A stretch of 35,417 nucleotides of DNA from the NCBI GenBank assembly GCA_046758865.1, contig JBHIBD010000019.1, positions 1 to 35,417 on the forward strand. Reading direction: 5' to 3'. The notes under the pieces are model-generated. The model did not search any database, was not told the DNA's origin, and saw only the letters and a program-made list of their open reading frames with translations. This document shows, in pieces, positions 6,090 to 14,093 of this stretch. Each line of letters opens with the position of its first letter. Within the stretch, counting starts at the first letter, position 1. The position numbers and the translations under genes are program-made. The stretch is from JBHIBD01 sp046758865 (GTDB lineage: Bacteria > Planctomycetota > Brocadiia > Brocadiales > Bathyanammoxibiaceae).

Positions 6090-8555
6090 ATGTCACAAGG
6101 AAAAAAGAGCCCCTTCAGGGCCTATAATTTGCGCAAGTGGTCACAGGCCCTTAGCCTGGCGGCGTTCCTTATACTGTTAATATATCTGGACCCGCTGACT
6201 TCTGCCGATTCTTCCGGCAACAATATATTCTTGCGCCTCAGTCCCCTTTCTGGTCTAAGTGTAAGCATCACTGCCAGGGAGCTTGTTACTCAGTACTGGC
6301 CTGCCCTGGTACTTATTGCCATGACCCTGCTCATGGGACGCTTCTTCTGTGGATGGGTGTGCCCATTCGGCACCACTATCGACCTCACGGACAAGCTTTT
6401 TAAGAGGAAGAGGGCCAACGAGAATTATACGGGGTGGAAGATTTATGACGGCAAGCGGCTGAAATATTATCTGCTTGCCTTCCTTTTACTCAGCCTCTTT
6501 ATAAGCAGGCAGTTGGTGGGGTGGTTTGACCCACTGAGCCTGGCGACGAATACCTATTCCATCCTCATTCATCCATACCTGGTAGTGCTTCTAGCCGGCG
6601 TCTTTGATTTCCTTCACGGGTTCCCCATTGTAGGCCCACTAACAGCCCCTGTGCACGAGCTTTCAGACAAGGTCCTGTTTGTGGAACGTGAGCCCTTCTT
6701 TCGCAATCATACTGCCTTTTTGATTATTTTTTTGGGCATCATCTCTTTTGGACTCGTCTACAGGCGGTACTGGTGTAGAAACCTGTGCCCACTGGGTGCC
6801 TTATTGGCACTGGCGTCCATTGGTGCCTATCTCCAGAGGAGGGTAAGGAAGGACTGTGAGGTATGTGACCTGTGCCGGAAGGGTTGTCGAATGGGTTGCA
6901 TAACGGAGGAAGGAAGGGTCACCCTGGCGGGGGAGTGTATCCTCTGCATGGACTGCCAGGAGGTCTGCCCCAGTGATGCCATACGCTTTAGGGGCAGCAG
7001 TGCCCCCCAGCTCCAGGAGGTAGACCTCTCAAAGAGAGGTCTGGTGACGGCCTGTCTTGCCGGTGTGGCCGCTGTGCCAATGCTTGGTTTTAACTTCCCA
7101 TGGAGGTCTGGTAAGGGGCACGTGGTCATTCGTCCACCTGCCTCGGTGGATGAGGGGGAATTTCTCGCAAGGTGTGTAAGGTGCGGGGAATGTATGAAGG
7201 TGTGCAAGACTAACGGGCTACATCCCACCCTGGTAGAGGCCGGCCTGGAGGCAGCATGGACGCCCAGGCTAATACCCAGGATAGGTCACTGTGAGTATAC
7301 CTGTACCCTCTGCGGTCACGTCTGTCCCTCGGGTGCCATAAAACCGCTGGAGTTGTCAGAGAAACAGAAGACAGCCATAGGCAAGGCGCGCATAGACCGA
7401 AGCCGCTGCATCCCCTGGGTAGGTTATGCGGGGCTGCCTTCCCTCAAGAAGGATTGGCATGATGTTAACTGTGGCGTGTGTGAAGAGGTGTGTCCAGTGC
7501 CCACCAAGGCCATACATTTTAACACATACACCGACGGGAAGGGGCGCGAGATAAGGCGACCATTTGTAAGGGAAAAGGTTTGCAACGGCTGTGGTTTCTG
7601 TGAGTATGTGTGTCCTGTTGTCGGCAGGGCGGCCATCGTGGTGGAAGGCATACAACCTCAGATTCCTATAAAACTTGAGGAGTCGGTAAAATTCAGGGGT
7701 GAGGAACTGTTACCTGAGGCAATAGGCGAATGGACAATGCTGGCCAGCCCTTTAGTATATGCAGGGGAAGGCGGCCTCTATGAGTATATAGATGGCGCTG
7801 CCGAACCCTACCTCTCTTATTCCTACCAGCAGGTAACCGTGGTACGTTATGGAGACGTGAGGGGCAGGGAAGTGCTGGTTGAGGCATGGACATTTGGCAC
7901 AAACGATGATGCCTTTGGGGCCTATACCTACGATAGGTCGGGCAGCAGGTACGACCTTGGGAATGAGGCCACCATATCCGAGAATTACCTGTGGGTGTGG
8001 AAGGGGAGACACTACCTTCGTTTTGAGCCCAGCGGGACCGAGGTCGGTCTAGATGAGGTAAGCCACATTGCCGAGACAATCCTGGACAGGCTCCCCCCTG
8101 GCGAGTCTGTGCGGCCCACACTTTTGAACTATCTGCCATATGAGGGGCTGCTTGAAGGGCGTACAAAGTTCTTCCACAGTAAGATAATTCTTGATAATAT
8201 ATATATAAGTGACGAAGTTATCGAAGAGAACGTTTTTGGCTTGGGGAAAGGAACTGATGTTGTGGTGGCGGAATACATGCTGGGTGAAGACCTGCCCACC
8301 ATGAAGCTTATGTTGGTTGAATATCCTGGTGACGATAGTGCTCACAAAGCGTGGAAAAGCTTCGTAGAACTCAAAAAATCGTGGGGGGAAAGCCCTTTAC
8401 TTGAAGGTACGCTTCAGTGCTTTGAGGATAAGAGTGGGCGCTACTCCACTGTGTATTATAAGGGCCGTTTTCTTGTAGCCACATTTTTGGCATTGGATAG
8501 GATGTGGGCAGAGGATTACACCAGGGCGGTAGGAGCCGAAATTTCCTCTAGATAG
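6090..8555 (+). CDS. Membrane polyferredoxin (NapH/NosR-like) with C-terminal DUF6599 domain
   Basis: This is a large 821-residue iron-sulfur membrane protein. The N-terminal part (about 1-250) is NapH/NosR/CcoG-like: several membrane helices plus CGWVCPFG and CRNLCPLG. A first ferredoxin block follows (CILCMDCQEVCP), then a further hydrophobic segment near residue 320. A NapG/MauM-like block has CVRCGECMKVC, CEYTCTLCGHVCP, CGVCEEVCPVP and CNGCGFCEYVCP, which could hold several [4Fe-4S] clusters. From about residue 550 to the end is a DUF6599-type domain (YEYIDGAAEPYLSY, then WTFGTNDDAFGAYTYDRSG). A role in passing electrons across the membrane is inferred from the family. The upstream Tat-exported DUF362 protein is a plausible partner. 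The ribosome-binding site is poor, so the exact start is less sure. Confidence 0.85.
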   Translation: MSQGKKSPFRAYNLRKWSQALSLAAFLILLIYLDPLTSADSSGNNIFLRLSPLSGLSVSITARELVTQYWPALVLIAMTLLMGRFFCGWVCPFGTTIDLTDKLFKRKRANENYTGWKIYDGKRLKYYLLAFLLLSLFISRQLVGWFDPLSLATNTYSILIHPYLVVLLAGVFDFLHGFPIVGPLTAPVHELSDKVLFVEREPFFRNHTAFLIIFLGIISFGLVYRRYWCRNLCPLGALLALASIGAYLQRRVRKDCEVCDLCRKGCRMGCITEEGRVTLAGECILCMDCQEVCPSDAIRFRGSSAPQLQEVDLSKRGLVTACLAGVAAVPMLGFNFPWRSGKGHVVIRPPASVDEGEFLARCVRCGECMKVCKTNGLHPTLVEAGLEAAWTPRLIPRIGHCEYTCTLCGHVCPSGAIKPLELSEKQKTAIGKARIDRSRCIPWVGYAGLPSLKKDWHDVNCGVCEEVCPVPTKAIHFNTYTDGKGREIRRPFVREKVCNGCGFCEYVCPVVGRAAIVVEGIQPQIPIKLEESVKFRGEELLPEAIGEWTMLASPLVYAGEGGLYEYIDGAAEPYLSYSYQQVTVVRYGDVRGREVLVEAWTFGTNDDAFGAYTYDRSGSRYDLGNEATISENYLWVWKGRHYLRFEPSGTEVGLDEVSHIAETILDRLPPGESVRPTLLNYLPYEGLLEGRTKFFHSKIILDNIYISDEVIEENVFGLGKGTDVVVAEYMLGEDLPTMKLMLVEYPGDDSAHKAWKSFVELKKSWGESPLLEGTLQCFEDKSGRYSTVYYKGRFLVATFLALDRMWAEDYTRAVGAEISSR

Positions 8556-8565
8556 CATTTTTCTG

Positions 8566-8594
8566 TTGCAAAATACATTTAGAACCCTTAAAAT
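8566..8594 (+). promoter_or_regulatory. Candidate promoter for rpsO-pnp
   Basis: TTGCAA (8566-8571) and TAAAAT (8589-8594) have exactly 17 bases between them. They lie 38 bases before the rpsO start and just after the polyferredoxin stop. An A+T near-palindrome (AAAATTCGAAATTTT) overlaps the -10 region and might form part of the leader structure. Confidence 0.5.
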
Positions 8595-8632
8595 TCGAAA
8601 TTTTGAAGTAGCATAACTAGAGAAAGATGTAG

Positions 8633-8902
8633 ATGGGTATCGAGAAGGAACGCAAGGCAACGATAATTAAAGAACTTAGGACACACGAGACTGATACAGG
8701 CTCCCCAGAGGTTCAGATAGCCCTCCTCACTGAACGAATAAATTGTGTAAGCGAGCACCTCAAACAGCACAAGAAAGATCACACCTCTCGCAGAGGACTC
8801 TTGCAGATGGTTGGCAGGCGGTCTTCCCTCCTGAAGTATCTCAATGAGAAAGACAAAAAGAGATATAAGCAGGTAATCAGCACATTGGGGATAAGGGGAT
8901 AA
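8633..8902 (+). CDS. rpsO: 30S ribosomal protein S15
   Basis: S15 is a primary 16S rRNA-binding protein of the small-subunit platform. The 89-residue product has the typical length and conserved blocks: HETDTGSPEVQIALLTERI, then LKQHKKDHTSRRGLLQMVG, and the ending SLLKYLNEKDKKRY. It lies 63 bases upstream of pnp, the common rpsO-pnp order. The leader before the start is short and has only a weak purine-rich ribosome-binding site. S15 represses its own mRNA in several bacteria; I see no clear conserved leader structure here. Confidence 0.98.
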   Translation: MGIEKERKATIIKELRTHETDTGSPEVQIALLTERINCVSEHLKQHKKDHTSRRGLLQMVGRRSSLLKYLNEKDKKRYKQVISTLGIRG

Positions 8903-8965
8903 AAGGTATTTAGGCGGATTAACTCAACGGGTTTTTGTTTGTAAAGGACAAGGAAAGATAAAGAT

Positions 8966-11071
8966 ATGGTTATATTCAAGGTAGAGAAGGCTATAGGGGA
9001 TAGAGTGCTCAGTATAGAATCGAACAAGATGGCGAGACAGGCAGACGGTTCGGTAACGGTTAAATATGGTGGTACTGTAGTTTTGGTGACGGCAGTGGCT
9101 GGGCAGGAAAGGGACACAGACTTCTTCCCCCTTACGATAGATTACAGGGAGAAGACCTATGCAGCAGGAAAATTCCCTGGGGGCTTCTATAAGAGGGAGG
9201 GAAGACCCACTGCAAAAGAGACACTTACCATGAGGCTGATTGATAGGCCGATACGGCCCCTCCTCCCAAAGTCATACCGTAATGATGTGCAGGTAATGGG
9301 TATAGTTCTTTCTGTGGATAAAGAAAACAATCCAGACGTATTGGCCATGATAGGTGCTTCTGCCGCCCTTTGCATCTCCTCAATCCCATTTTCCAACCCT
9401 GTAGGTTCAGTCAGGGTTGGAAGGGTAAATGGGGAATTTGTGTTAAACCCAACTCACTCGGAAATTGAGCACAGTGACATGGACGTAGTGCTCTCAGGCA
9501 CAGAGGACGGCGTGCTGATGGTAGAGGCTGCGGCAAGGGAGGTATCTGAGGATGATATTCTCCGAGCCATGGTCTTTGCCGAGAATACAGTCAAAGAAGT
9601 AGTGCAGTTACAAAGGGAGCTCGTGTCCATATGTGGCAAAGAGAAGCAACGGGTCGCTGAGTTTGAAATGGATGAAGAGCTTTACAAGACTGTATGGGAA
9701 GAGGCCTTTGACCAGATAAAACAAAAGAGCCTAACACCAGGAAAGCTGGCAAGAAACTGTGCGCTTAACGAGATACGTAACGCTCTTATAGAGAAATACT
9801 GTAAGACCAATGGGGCCAAGGCCATAGACAGAGATATAAAGTATATCTTCGAGCAGATGGAGCGTAAGGTCGTTAGGGAGCAGATATTAGAGGAGAATAA
9901 AAGAGTAGATGGTAGAGGCCTTGATGAGATAAGACTCATTACCTGCGAGGTGGGCGTTCTGCCCATGACTCACGGCTCCGCACTGTTCACACGAGGGGAG
10001 ACACAGGCCCTGGTGGTGGCCACCCTCGGCACCGCTATGGATGAGCAGAAGGTAGATGCACTGGAGGACGAATATTCAAAGAAGTTTATGCTACACTATA
10101 ACTTTCCCCCCTTCTGTGTGGGAGAGGTAAAGTCTGTCTTCGGACCCTCCAGAAGGGAGATTGGCCACGGTAACCTGGCGGAGAGGGCATTGGAGGCTGT
10201 TATGCCGGAGCACCAGAAATTTCCCTACACCGTCCGCATAGTATCAGATATCCTAGAATCCAATGGTTCTTCCTCTATGAGCAGTGTATGCGGCGGTACC
10301 CTGTGCTTGATGGATGCAGGCGTGCCCATAAAGGATCCCGTGGCAGGGATAGCCATGGGGCTGATAAAGGAGGGTGACGAAGTACGTATCCTCTCCGACA
10401 TCCTGGGTACAGAGGACCATTTCGGCGACATGGATTTCAAGGTGGCAGGCACCCAGAGGGGCATCACGGCCCTTCAGATGGACTTAAAGATACCGTGGCT
10501 CGATGAAGAAATTATGAGACAAGCCCTAGAGCAGGCAAGAAAGGGTAGGATACAAATCCTTAAAGAGATGCTGAAGGTCTTGGATAAGCCCAGGAAAGGG
10601 ATTTCGGACTATGCCCCAAGGCTGTTGCGGATAAAGATAAATCCGGATAAGATAGGCTCCATAATAGGCCCCGGTGGGAAGACCGTGAAAAAGATTCAGG
10701 AAGACACAGGCGCCAGGGTTGAGATAGAAAATGACGGCACCGTGGTCATATCGTCTCCATCGGCGGACGCCGCCCAGAAGGCAAAAGAAGTTATAGAGAA
10801 AATGACAGAAGAGGTACAGGTAGGGAAGATATACATGGGGAAAGTTTCTGCTATAAAGGAATACGGTGCCTTTGTAGAGGTGCTTCCTGGTCAGGACGGA
10901 CTCCTCCACATATCCGAGATCTCGGATGGATACGTCGAGAAGGTTGAAGACGTGGTCAAAGTGGGGCAGGAAATAGAAGTGAAGGTTATCGGTATAGACG
11001 ACCAAAGACGCATAAGGCTTTCGAGGAAAGCAATATTAAAGGAGCAGACTACCAGTCCTCCTGTAAGCTAA
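8966..11071 (+). CDS. pnp: Polyribonucleotide nucleotidyltransferase (PNPase)
   Basis: This is a phosphorolytic 3'-5' exoribonuclease for mRNA turnover and RNA quality control, active as a ring-shaped trimer. The 701-residue protein is full length. It has a first RNase PH domain (about 10-140, with PGGFYKREGRPT), a helical linker, and a second RNase PH domain carrying the catalytic region (THGSALFTRGETQAL, LGTEDHFGDMDFKVAGT). A KH domain (GSIIGPGGKTVKKIQ, near residue 570) and an S1 domain (VGKIYMGKVSAIKEYGAFV, near 625-695) follow. The ribosome-binding site AAGGA lies upstream. It sits in an operon with rpsO. Confidence 0.98.
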   Translation: MVIFKVEKAIGDRVLSIESNKMARQADGSVTVKYGGTVVLVTAVAGQERDTDFFPLTIDYREKTYAAGKFPGGFYKREGRPTAKETLTMRLIDRPIRPLLPKSYRNDVQVMGIVLSVDKENNPDVLAMIGASAALCISSIPFSNPVGSVRVGRVNGEFVLNPTHSEIEHSDMDVVLSGTEDGVLMVEAAAREVSEDDILRAMVFAENTVKEVVQLQRELVSICGKEKQRVAEFEMDEELYKTVWEEAFDQIKQKSLTPGKLARNCALNEIRNALIEKYCKTNGAKAIDRDIKYIFEQMERKVVREQILEENKRVDGRGLDEIRLITCEVGVLPMTHGSALFTRGETQALVVATLGTAMDEQKVDALEDEYSKKFMLHYNFPPFCVGEVKSVFGPSRREIGHGNLAERALEAVMPEHQKFPYTVRIVSDILESNGSSSMSSVCGGTLCLMDAGVPIKDPVAGIAMGLIKEGDEVRILSDILGTEDHFGDMDFKVAGTQRGITALQMDLKIPWLDEEIMRQALEQARKGRIQILKEMLKVLDKPRKGISDYAPRLLRIKINPDKIGSIIGPGGKTVKKIQEDTGARVEIENDGTVVISSPSADAAQKAKEVIEKMTEEVQVGKIYMGKVSAIKEYGAFVEVLPGQDGLLHISEISDGYVEKVEDVVKVGQEIEVKVIGIDDQRRIRLSRKAILKEQTTSPPVS

Positions 11072-11091
11072 CGTCCCTAATTAATATTCGT

Positions 11092-11120
11092 TTCAACTAC
11101 TTTTTAGTCATTTTTATATA
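11092..11120 (+). promoter_or_regulatory. Candidate cold-shock gene promoter
   Basis: TTCAAC (11092-11097), 17 bases, then TATATA (11115-11120), in the 145-base gap after pnp. It would leave a leader of about 90 bases, which is in keeping with cold-shock mRNAs. The -35 match is weak. Confidence 0.35.
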
Positions 11121-11216
11121 GGAGGTGTGAAAGCAAAGAGAGATAGGCAAATTTGTTTTGTCCGTAGTTTTTGGTTCTAGTTTCTTTAATGTTTTGGAGA
11201 ATATGAGGAGATAAGA

Positions 11217-11432
11217 ATGGCAACAAGGGTCACCGGAAAGGTAAAGTGGTTCGATGCGAAAAAGGGATTTGGTTTTATAGAACACGAAGGAGGTAAAGAC
11301 GTCTTCGTTCACTATTCTAGCATCAGTGGAGATGGTTTCAGGACCCTTGAAGATGGCGAGCAAGTAGAGTTCGACCTTGTCGATAGTGATAAAGGACTTC
11401 AAGCCCAGAACGTTACCAAAGTAGCATCCTAA
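11217..11432 (+). CDS. Cold-shock domain protein (CspA family)
   Basis: This is a 71-residue single cold-shock domain that binds single-stranded RNA and DNA, probably an RNA chaperone. The RNP motifs are clear: KWFDAKKGFGFIE (RNP1 region) and DVFVHYSSI (RNP2), with VTGKVKWF at the start and QAQNVTKV at the end. A strong ribosome-binding site (GAGGAG) precedes the ATG. The leader after the putative promoter is T-rich and about 90 bases long. A terminator-like hairpin follows 14 bases after the stop and overlaps the next gene. cspA-type paralogues are many, so I give no specific letter. Confidence 0.96.
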   Translation: MATRVTGKVKWFDAKKGFGFIEHEGGKDVFVHYSSISGDGFRTLEDGEQVEFDLVDSDKGLQAQNVTKVAS

Positions 11433-11446
11433 TATCATTAGTGGTC

Positions 11447-11499
11447 AAAATGAGCCAGGAGGTTTTAATGAGATGCAAGATGCTTCCTGGCTCATTTTT
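11447..11499 (+). terminator. Terminator-like hairpin overlapping the kinase start
   Basis: AAAATGAGCCAGGA (11447-11460) is perfectly complementary to TCCTGGCTCATTTT (11485-11498). The stem is 14 bp with a 24-base loop, and a run of five T covers 11495-11499. Four of the six bases of the kinase ribosome-binding site AGGAGG (11457-11462) are inside the left arm, and its ATG (11473) is in the loop. It may end the cold-shock transcript, gate kinase translation, or both. Confidence 0.7.
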
Positions 11500-12297
11500 A
11501 AGCACAGAGTGATGGTTAAAGTTCTTTTAGGTGTACTGATTCTAATCGCTGTTGCAACGTCCCTATACATCATCTCTCGAAGAAAGAGCACCGGTAGAAT
11601 ACAAAAAACCAAAAAGCACCTATCTCCCCCTCCTTATCTCGATACCTTGGCGCTTGGACTAGCCCACGAGATTAGAAATCCCTTAAGCATCTTGAGCGTT
11701 AATCTTCAGCTTCTAGAGGAGGAAATCAGGGACAGTGCAAACGGCCGAGGAGAAACTATTAAAAAGAGAGTTCAGGGTCTCCAGCGGGAAGTGCAAAGGC
11801 TGGAAGAGGTTTTGAGTGACTTCTTACGCTTTGCCCATGAGGAGCGTCCCAGGTTTGCAGAACATAATGCAAACGACGTGGTGGATGCGGTAGTAGACTT
11901 TGTTGCCCCAGAGGCCAAGAAAAACAATATTGTCATAAGTAAATTTTATGACCCTAACTTACCCGCCTTAAACTTAGACGCAACCCTAATAAAGCAGGCG
12001 CTTTTGAATATGATAATTAATGCCCAACAAGCAATGCCTGGAGGGGGTAAGCTTTCAATACGCACCTCGCGTAAGAATGGTTGGATTCAAATAGAGATAG
12101 CTGATACGGGGATCGGTATTCACAGGACCAAATTTAACAAAATATTTGAAATTTACTACTCTACTAGAAAGAAAGGGACAGGGCTTGGACTGCCTACAGT
12201 AAAGCGTATCGTAGAGGAACACGGCGGTACGATATCTGTTGAAAGTGAGGAAGGTAAGGGTAGTAATTTTATCGTTCAGTTACCTATAAGAAGGTGA
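11473..12297 (+). CDS. Membrane-anchored sensor histidine kinase
   Basis: This kinase is short (274 residues), with a single N-terminal membrane helix (about 15-34) and no visible sensory domain. The HisKA box has the phospho-accepting histidine at residue 65 (LAHEIRNPLSILSVNLQLLE). The ATPase domain has NMIINAQQAMP (N box), DTGIGI (G1) and GTGLGLPTVKRIVEEHGG (G2). The start chosen has AGGAGG ten bases upstream; an in-frame ATG at 11512 would begin right at the membrane helix and avoid the hairpin. The response regulator follows immediately, so the two are a cognate NtrB/NtrC- or ZraS/ZraR-like pair. What it senses cannot be told from sequence. Confidence 0.9.
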   Translation: MQDASWLIFKHRVMVKVLLGVLILIAVATSLYIISRRKSTGRIQKTKKHLSPPPYLDTLALGLAHEIRNPLSILSVNLQLLEEEIRDSANGRGETIKKRVQGLQREVQRLEEVLSDFLRFAHEERPRFAEHNANDVVDAVVDFVAPEAKKNNIVISKFYDPNLPALNLDATLIKQALLNMIINAQQAMPGGGKLSIRTSRKNGWIQIEIADTGIGIHRTKFNKIFEIYYSTRKKGTGLGLPTVKRIVEEHGGTISVESEEGKGSNFIVQLPIRR

Positions 12298-12305
12298 GAG
12301 GTTTT

Positions 12306-13670
12306 ATGGGATATAAGGCCAGGATATTGGTTGTTGACGATGAAGAGGCCCATGCCAAGGCAACCGCAGAAAGTCTAGAGAAAGTGGGCTACAAATGTAT
12401 TGTTGCCACGGGAGGACGAGAAGCTCTACGCCACTTGCGCCAAGGCAATATAGACATAGTTGTAACCGACCTTGTAATGAAGGACGTGGACGGGATGGAG
12501 ATACTAAGAACAGCCAAGAAAAAGGTCCCTGACGTCCAGGTTATGTTGATAACTGGATACGGTACTGTGGAAACAGCCGTCAAGGCTATGCAGAATGGTG
12601 CTGTAACATTTCTCGAGAAGCCTGTCAATATCCATCAACTTAGGATAGTGATGGATGAGGTAATTAAGAAACAGGCCACCGCCAGAAATCAGGTCGAAGA
12701 GGAAATAGGATTAGGTCTAGGGCATAGGAATAACCCTCCTGGCATCATCGGAAATTGTGCCAGTATGAAACGTATTATGGGCATTATCAAGCGAATCGCC
12801 CCAACAAATGCCATTGTTCTTATTGTGGGAGAAAGCGGCACTGGGAAGGAACTCATAGCCAGGGCCATCCATAACAACAGTACCAGGAGAAATAGTCCCT
12901 TTGTGGCGTTAAATTCTGCGGCTATCCCCGAAGGGCTGCTTGAGAGTGAGCTCTTTGGCCATGAACGTGGCGCATTCACAGGGGCCTCGTCTAAAAGAAA
13001 GGGAAAATTTGAACACGCTCACGGTGGCACACTCTTTCTGGATGAAATTGGCGATATGTCCCCTTCCGCACAAGCAAAACTCCTCAGAGTTGTTGAAGAT
13101 GGAGAGGTGATTAGAGTGGGTAGCAACAGGCCAATCTTTGTCGATGTCAGGATTATCGCCGCCACCAACCAGAACCTCGAAGAATTAATAAAGACTAAAA
13201 ATTTCAGAGAGGACCTGTATTTCAGGCTCAATGTGGTCTGCCTTAAGTTACCACCCCTGAGGGAACGACAGGAAGATATACTCCACCTGGCAGATGCCTT
13301 TGTAAACGAATATTCACAGATATATGATAAGCGTATATGTCCCCTGACACCAGAGGTTAAAAAGAGACTACTCCAATACTCATGGCCTGGCAATATAAGA
13401 GAGCTTAAGAATTGCATCGAGAGTATGGTGGTATTGGCACAAAGTGATGTACTGGGCGTGGAAGATATTCCTGCCCATATACTCCTGGATAATGCGGGGA
13501 AGGCTCGTGAGCAGGAACCTCTAGTGGGAATGTCTCTAGCAGAGATGGAGCGAAAGCTTATACAGAATACCCTGGCCTCTGTCAAGGGTAATAGAGGCGC
13601 ATCTGCTAAACTCCTGGGTATAGGTGAGCGCACACTTTATAGAAAGCTGGATAGGTACGGCCTTAAATAG
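12306..13670 (+). CDS. NtrC-family sigma-54-dependent response regulator
   Basis: This regulator activates transcription by RNA polymerase with sigma-54. The 454-residue protein has an N-terminal receiver domain with acidic pocket DDEE, phospho-acceptor aspartate at residue 55 (VVTDLVMKDVDG) and the FLEKP lysine. The central AAA+ domain has GESGTGKELIARAIH (Walker A), the sigma-54 contact loop GAFTGA, GGTLFLDEIGDM (Walker B) and REDLYFRLNV (arginine finger region). A Fis-type helix-turn-helix forms the end (AKLLGIGERTLYRKLDRYG). I chose the ATG at 12306, behind GAGAGG; an in-frame GTG at 12294 overlaps the kinase stop and is an alternative. Translational coupling with the kinase is likely. 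Its target genes are unknown. Confidence 0.95.
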   Translation: MGYKARILVVDDEEAHAKATAESLEKVGYKCIVATGGREALRHLRQGNIDIVVTDLVMKDVDGMEILRTAKKKVPDVQVMLITGYGTVETAVKAMQNGAVTFLEKPVNIHQLRIVMDEVIKKQATARNQVEEEIGLGLGHRNNPPGIIGNCASMKRIMGIIKRIAPTNAIVLIVGESGTGKELIARAIHNNSTRRNSPFVALNSAAIPEGLLESELFGHERGAFTGASSKRKGKFEHAHGGTLFLDEIGDMSPSAQAKLLRVVEDGEVIRVGSNRPIFVDVRIIAATNQNLEELIKTKNFREDLYFRLNVVCLKLPPLRERQEDILHLADAFVNEYSQIYDKRICPLTPEVKKRLLQYSWPGNIRELKNCIESMVVLAQSDVLGVEDIPAHILLDNAGKAREQEPLVGMSLAEMERKLIQNTLASVKGNRGASAKLLGIGERTLYRKLDRYGLK

Positions 13671-13853
13671 ACCTTTTTTCCAACGACACAACCAGATATT
13701 CATGTTTTAAGCCCCCTGCAAAACTCTGCATTTCCGTAGACTTCGTGAAAGCAATATCGCAAAGAGAATTTCTGCCAACCCAAAAATAGCGTATCCCAAA
13801 TACTAGCACAAAAGTCTCATTTCAATTACCCCCCATTCGCTTCTAGACAGGTG

Positions 13854-13940
13854 ATACAACATATAGACATTCAATAAATCATTTGCTACAATATGTTGTA
13901 GACAGATTTTCACAAGTTCTTTGCCTACTGTATATAGTGG
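13854..13940 (+). promoter_or_regulatory. Tandem NrdR-box-like palindromes and candidate promoter upstream of nrdJ
   Basis: Two 16-base sites resemble the NrdR box (consensus as I recall it: acaCwAtATaTwGtgt). They are ATACAACATATAGACA (13854-13869) and CTACAATATGTTGTAG (13886-13901), 32 bases apart start to start, the three-helical-turn spacing usual for NrdR pairs. A third weaker site, CTACTGTATATAGTGG (13925-13940), overlaps a possible -10 TATAGT (13933-13938), with TTCACA (13909-13914) as -35. The rest of the 423-base gap from 13671 is A+T-rich with no gene I can support. Confidence 0.6.
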
Positions 13941-14093
13941 TTGTAAGAGTTTTATTTGGAAGCATTTAAGGCTATAGTACGACCCATTGCCATAGGCAAG
14001 GCCTTAAAACCTCTAAGGGTACATTTTGCGGAGATAAAAGTCTGTAATAGAGCATACTCTCTGTCTCGGAGAGCGGTTTCCAGAGGCCTAGTT

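Noticed and set aside
11121..11180. Short leader peptide after AGGAGG in the cold-shock leader (GTG, 17 codons)
   Set aside because: The spacing between AGGAGG and the GTG is only one base, too short for initiation.
13671..14093. Cobalamin riboswitch before nrdJ
   Set aside because: I looked for the B12 box and the GCCACTG-type core and found neither; the NrdR-like boxes explain the region better.
13956..14093. Extension of NrdJ to an upstream TTG
   Set aside because: The 46 extra residues do not look like the NrdJ N-terminus and ATG 14094 has a ribosome-binding site. The extension would begin just downstream of the regulatory palindromes.
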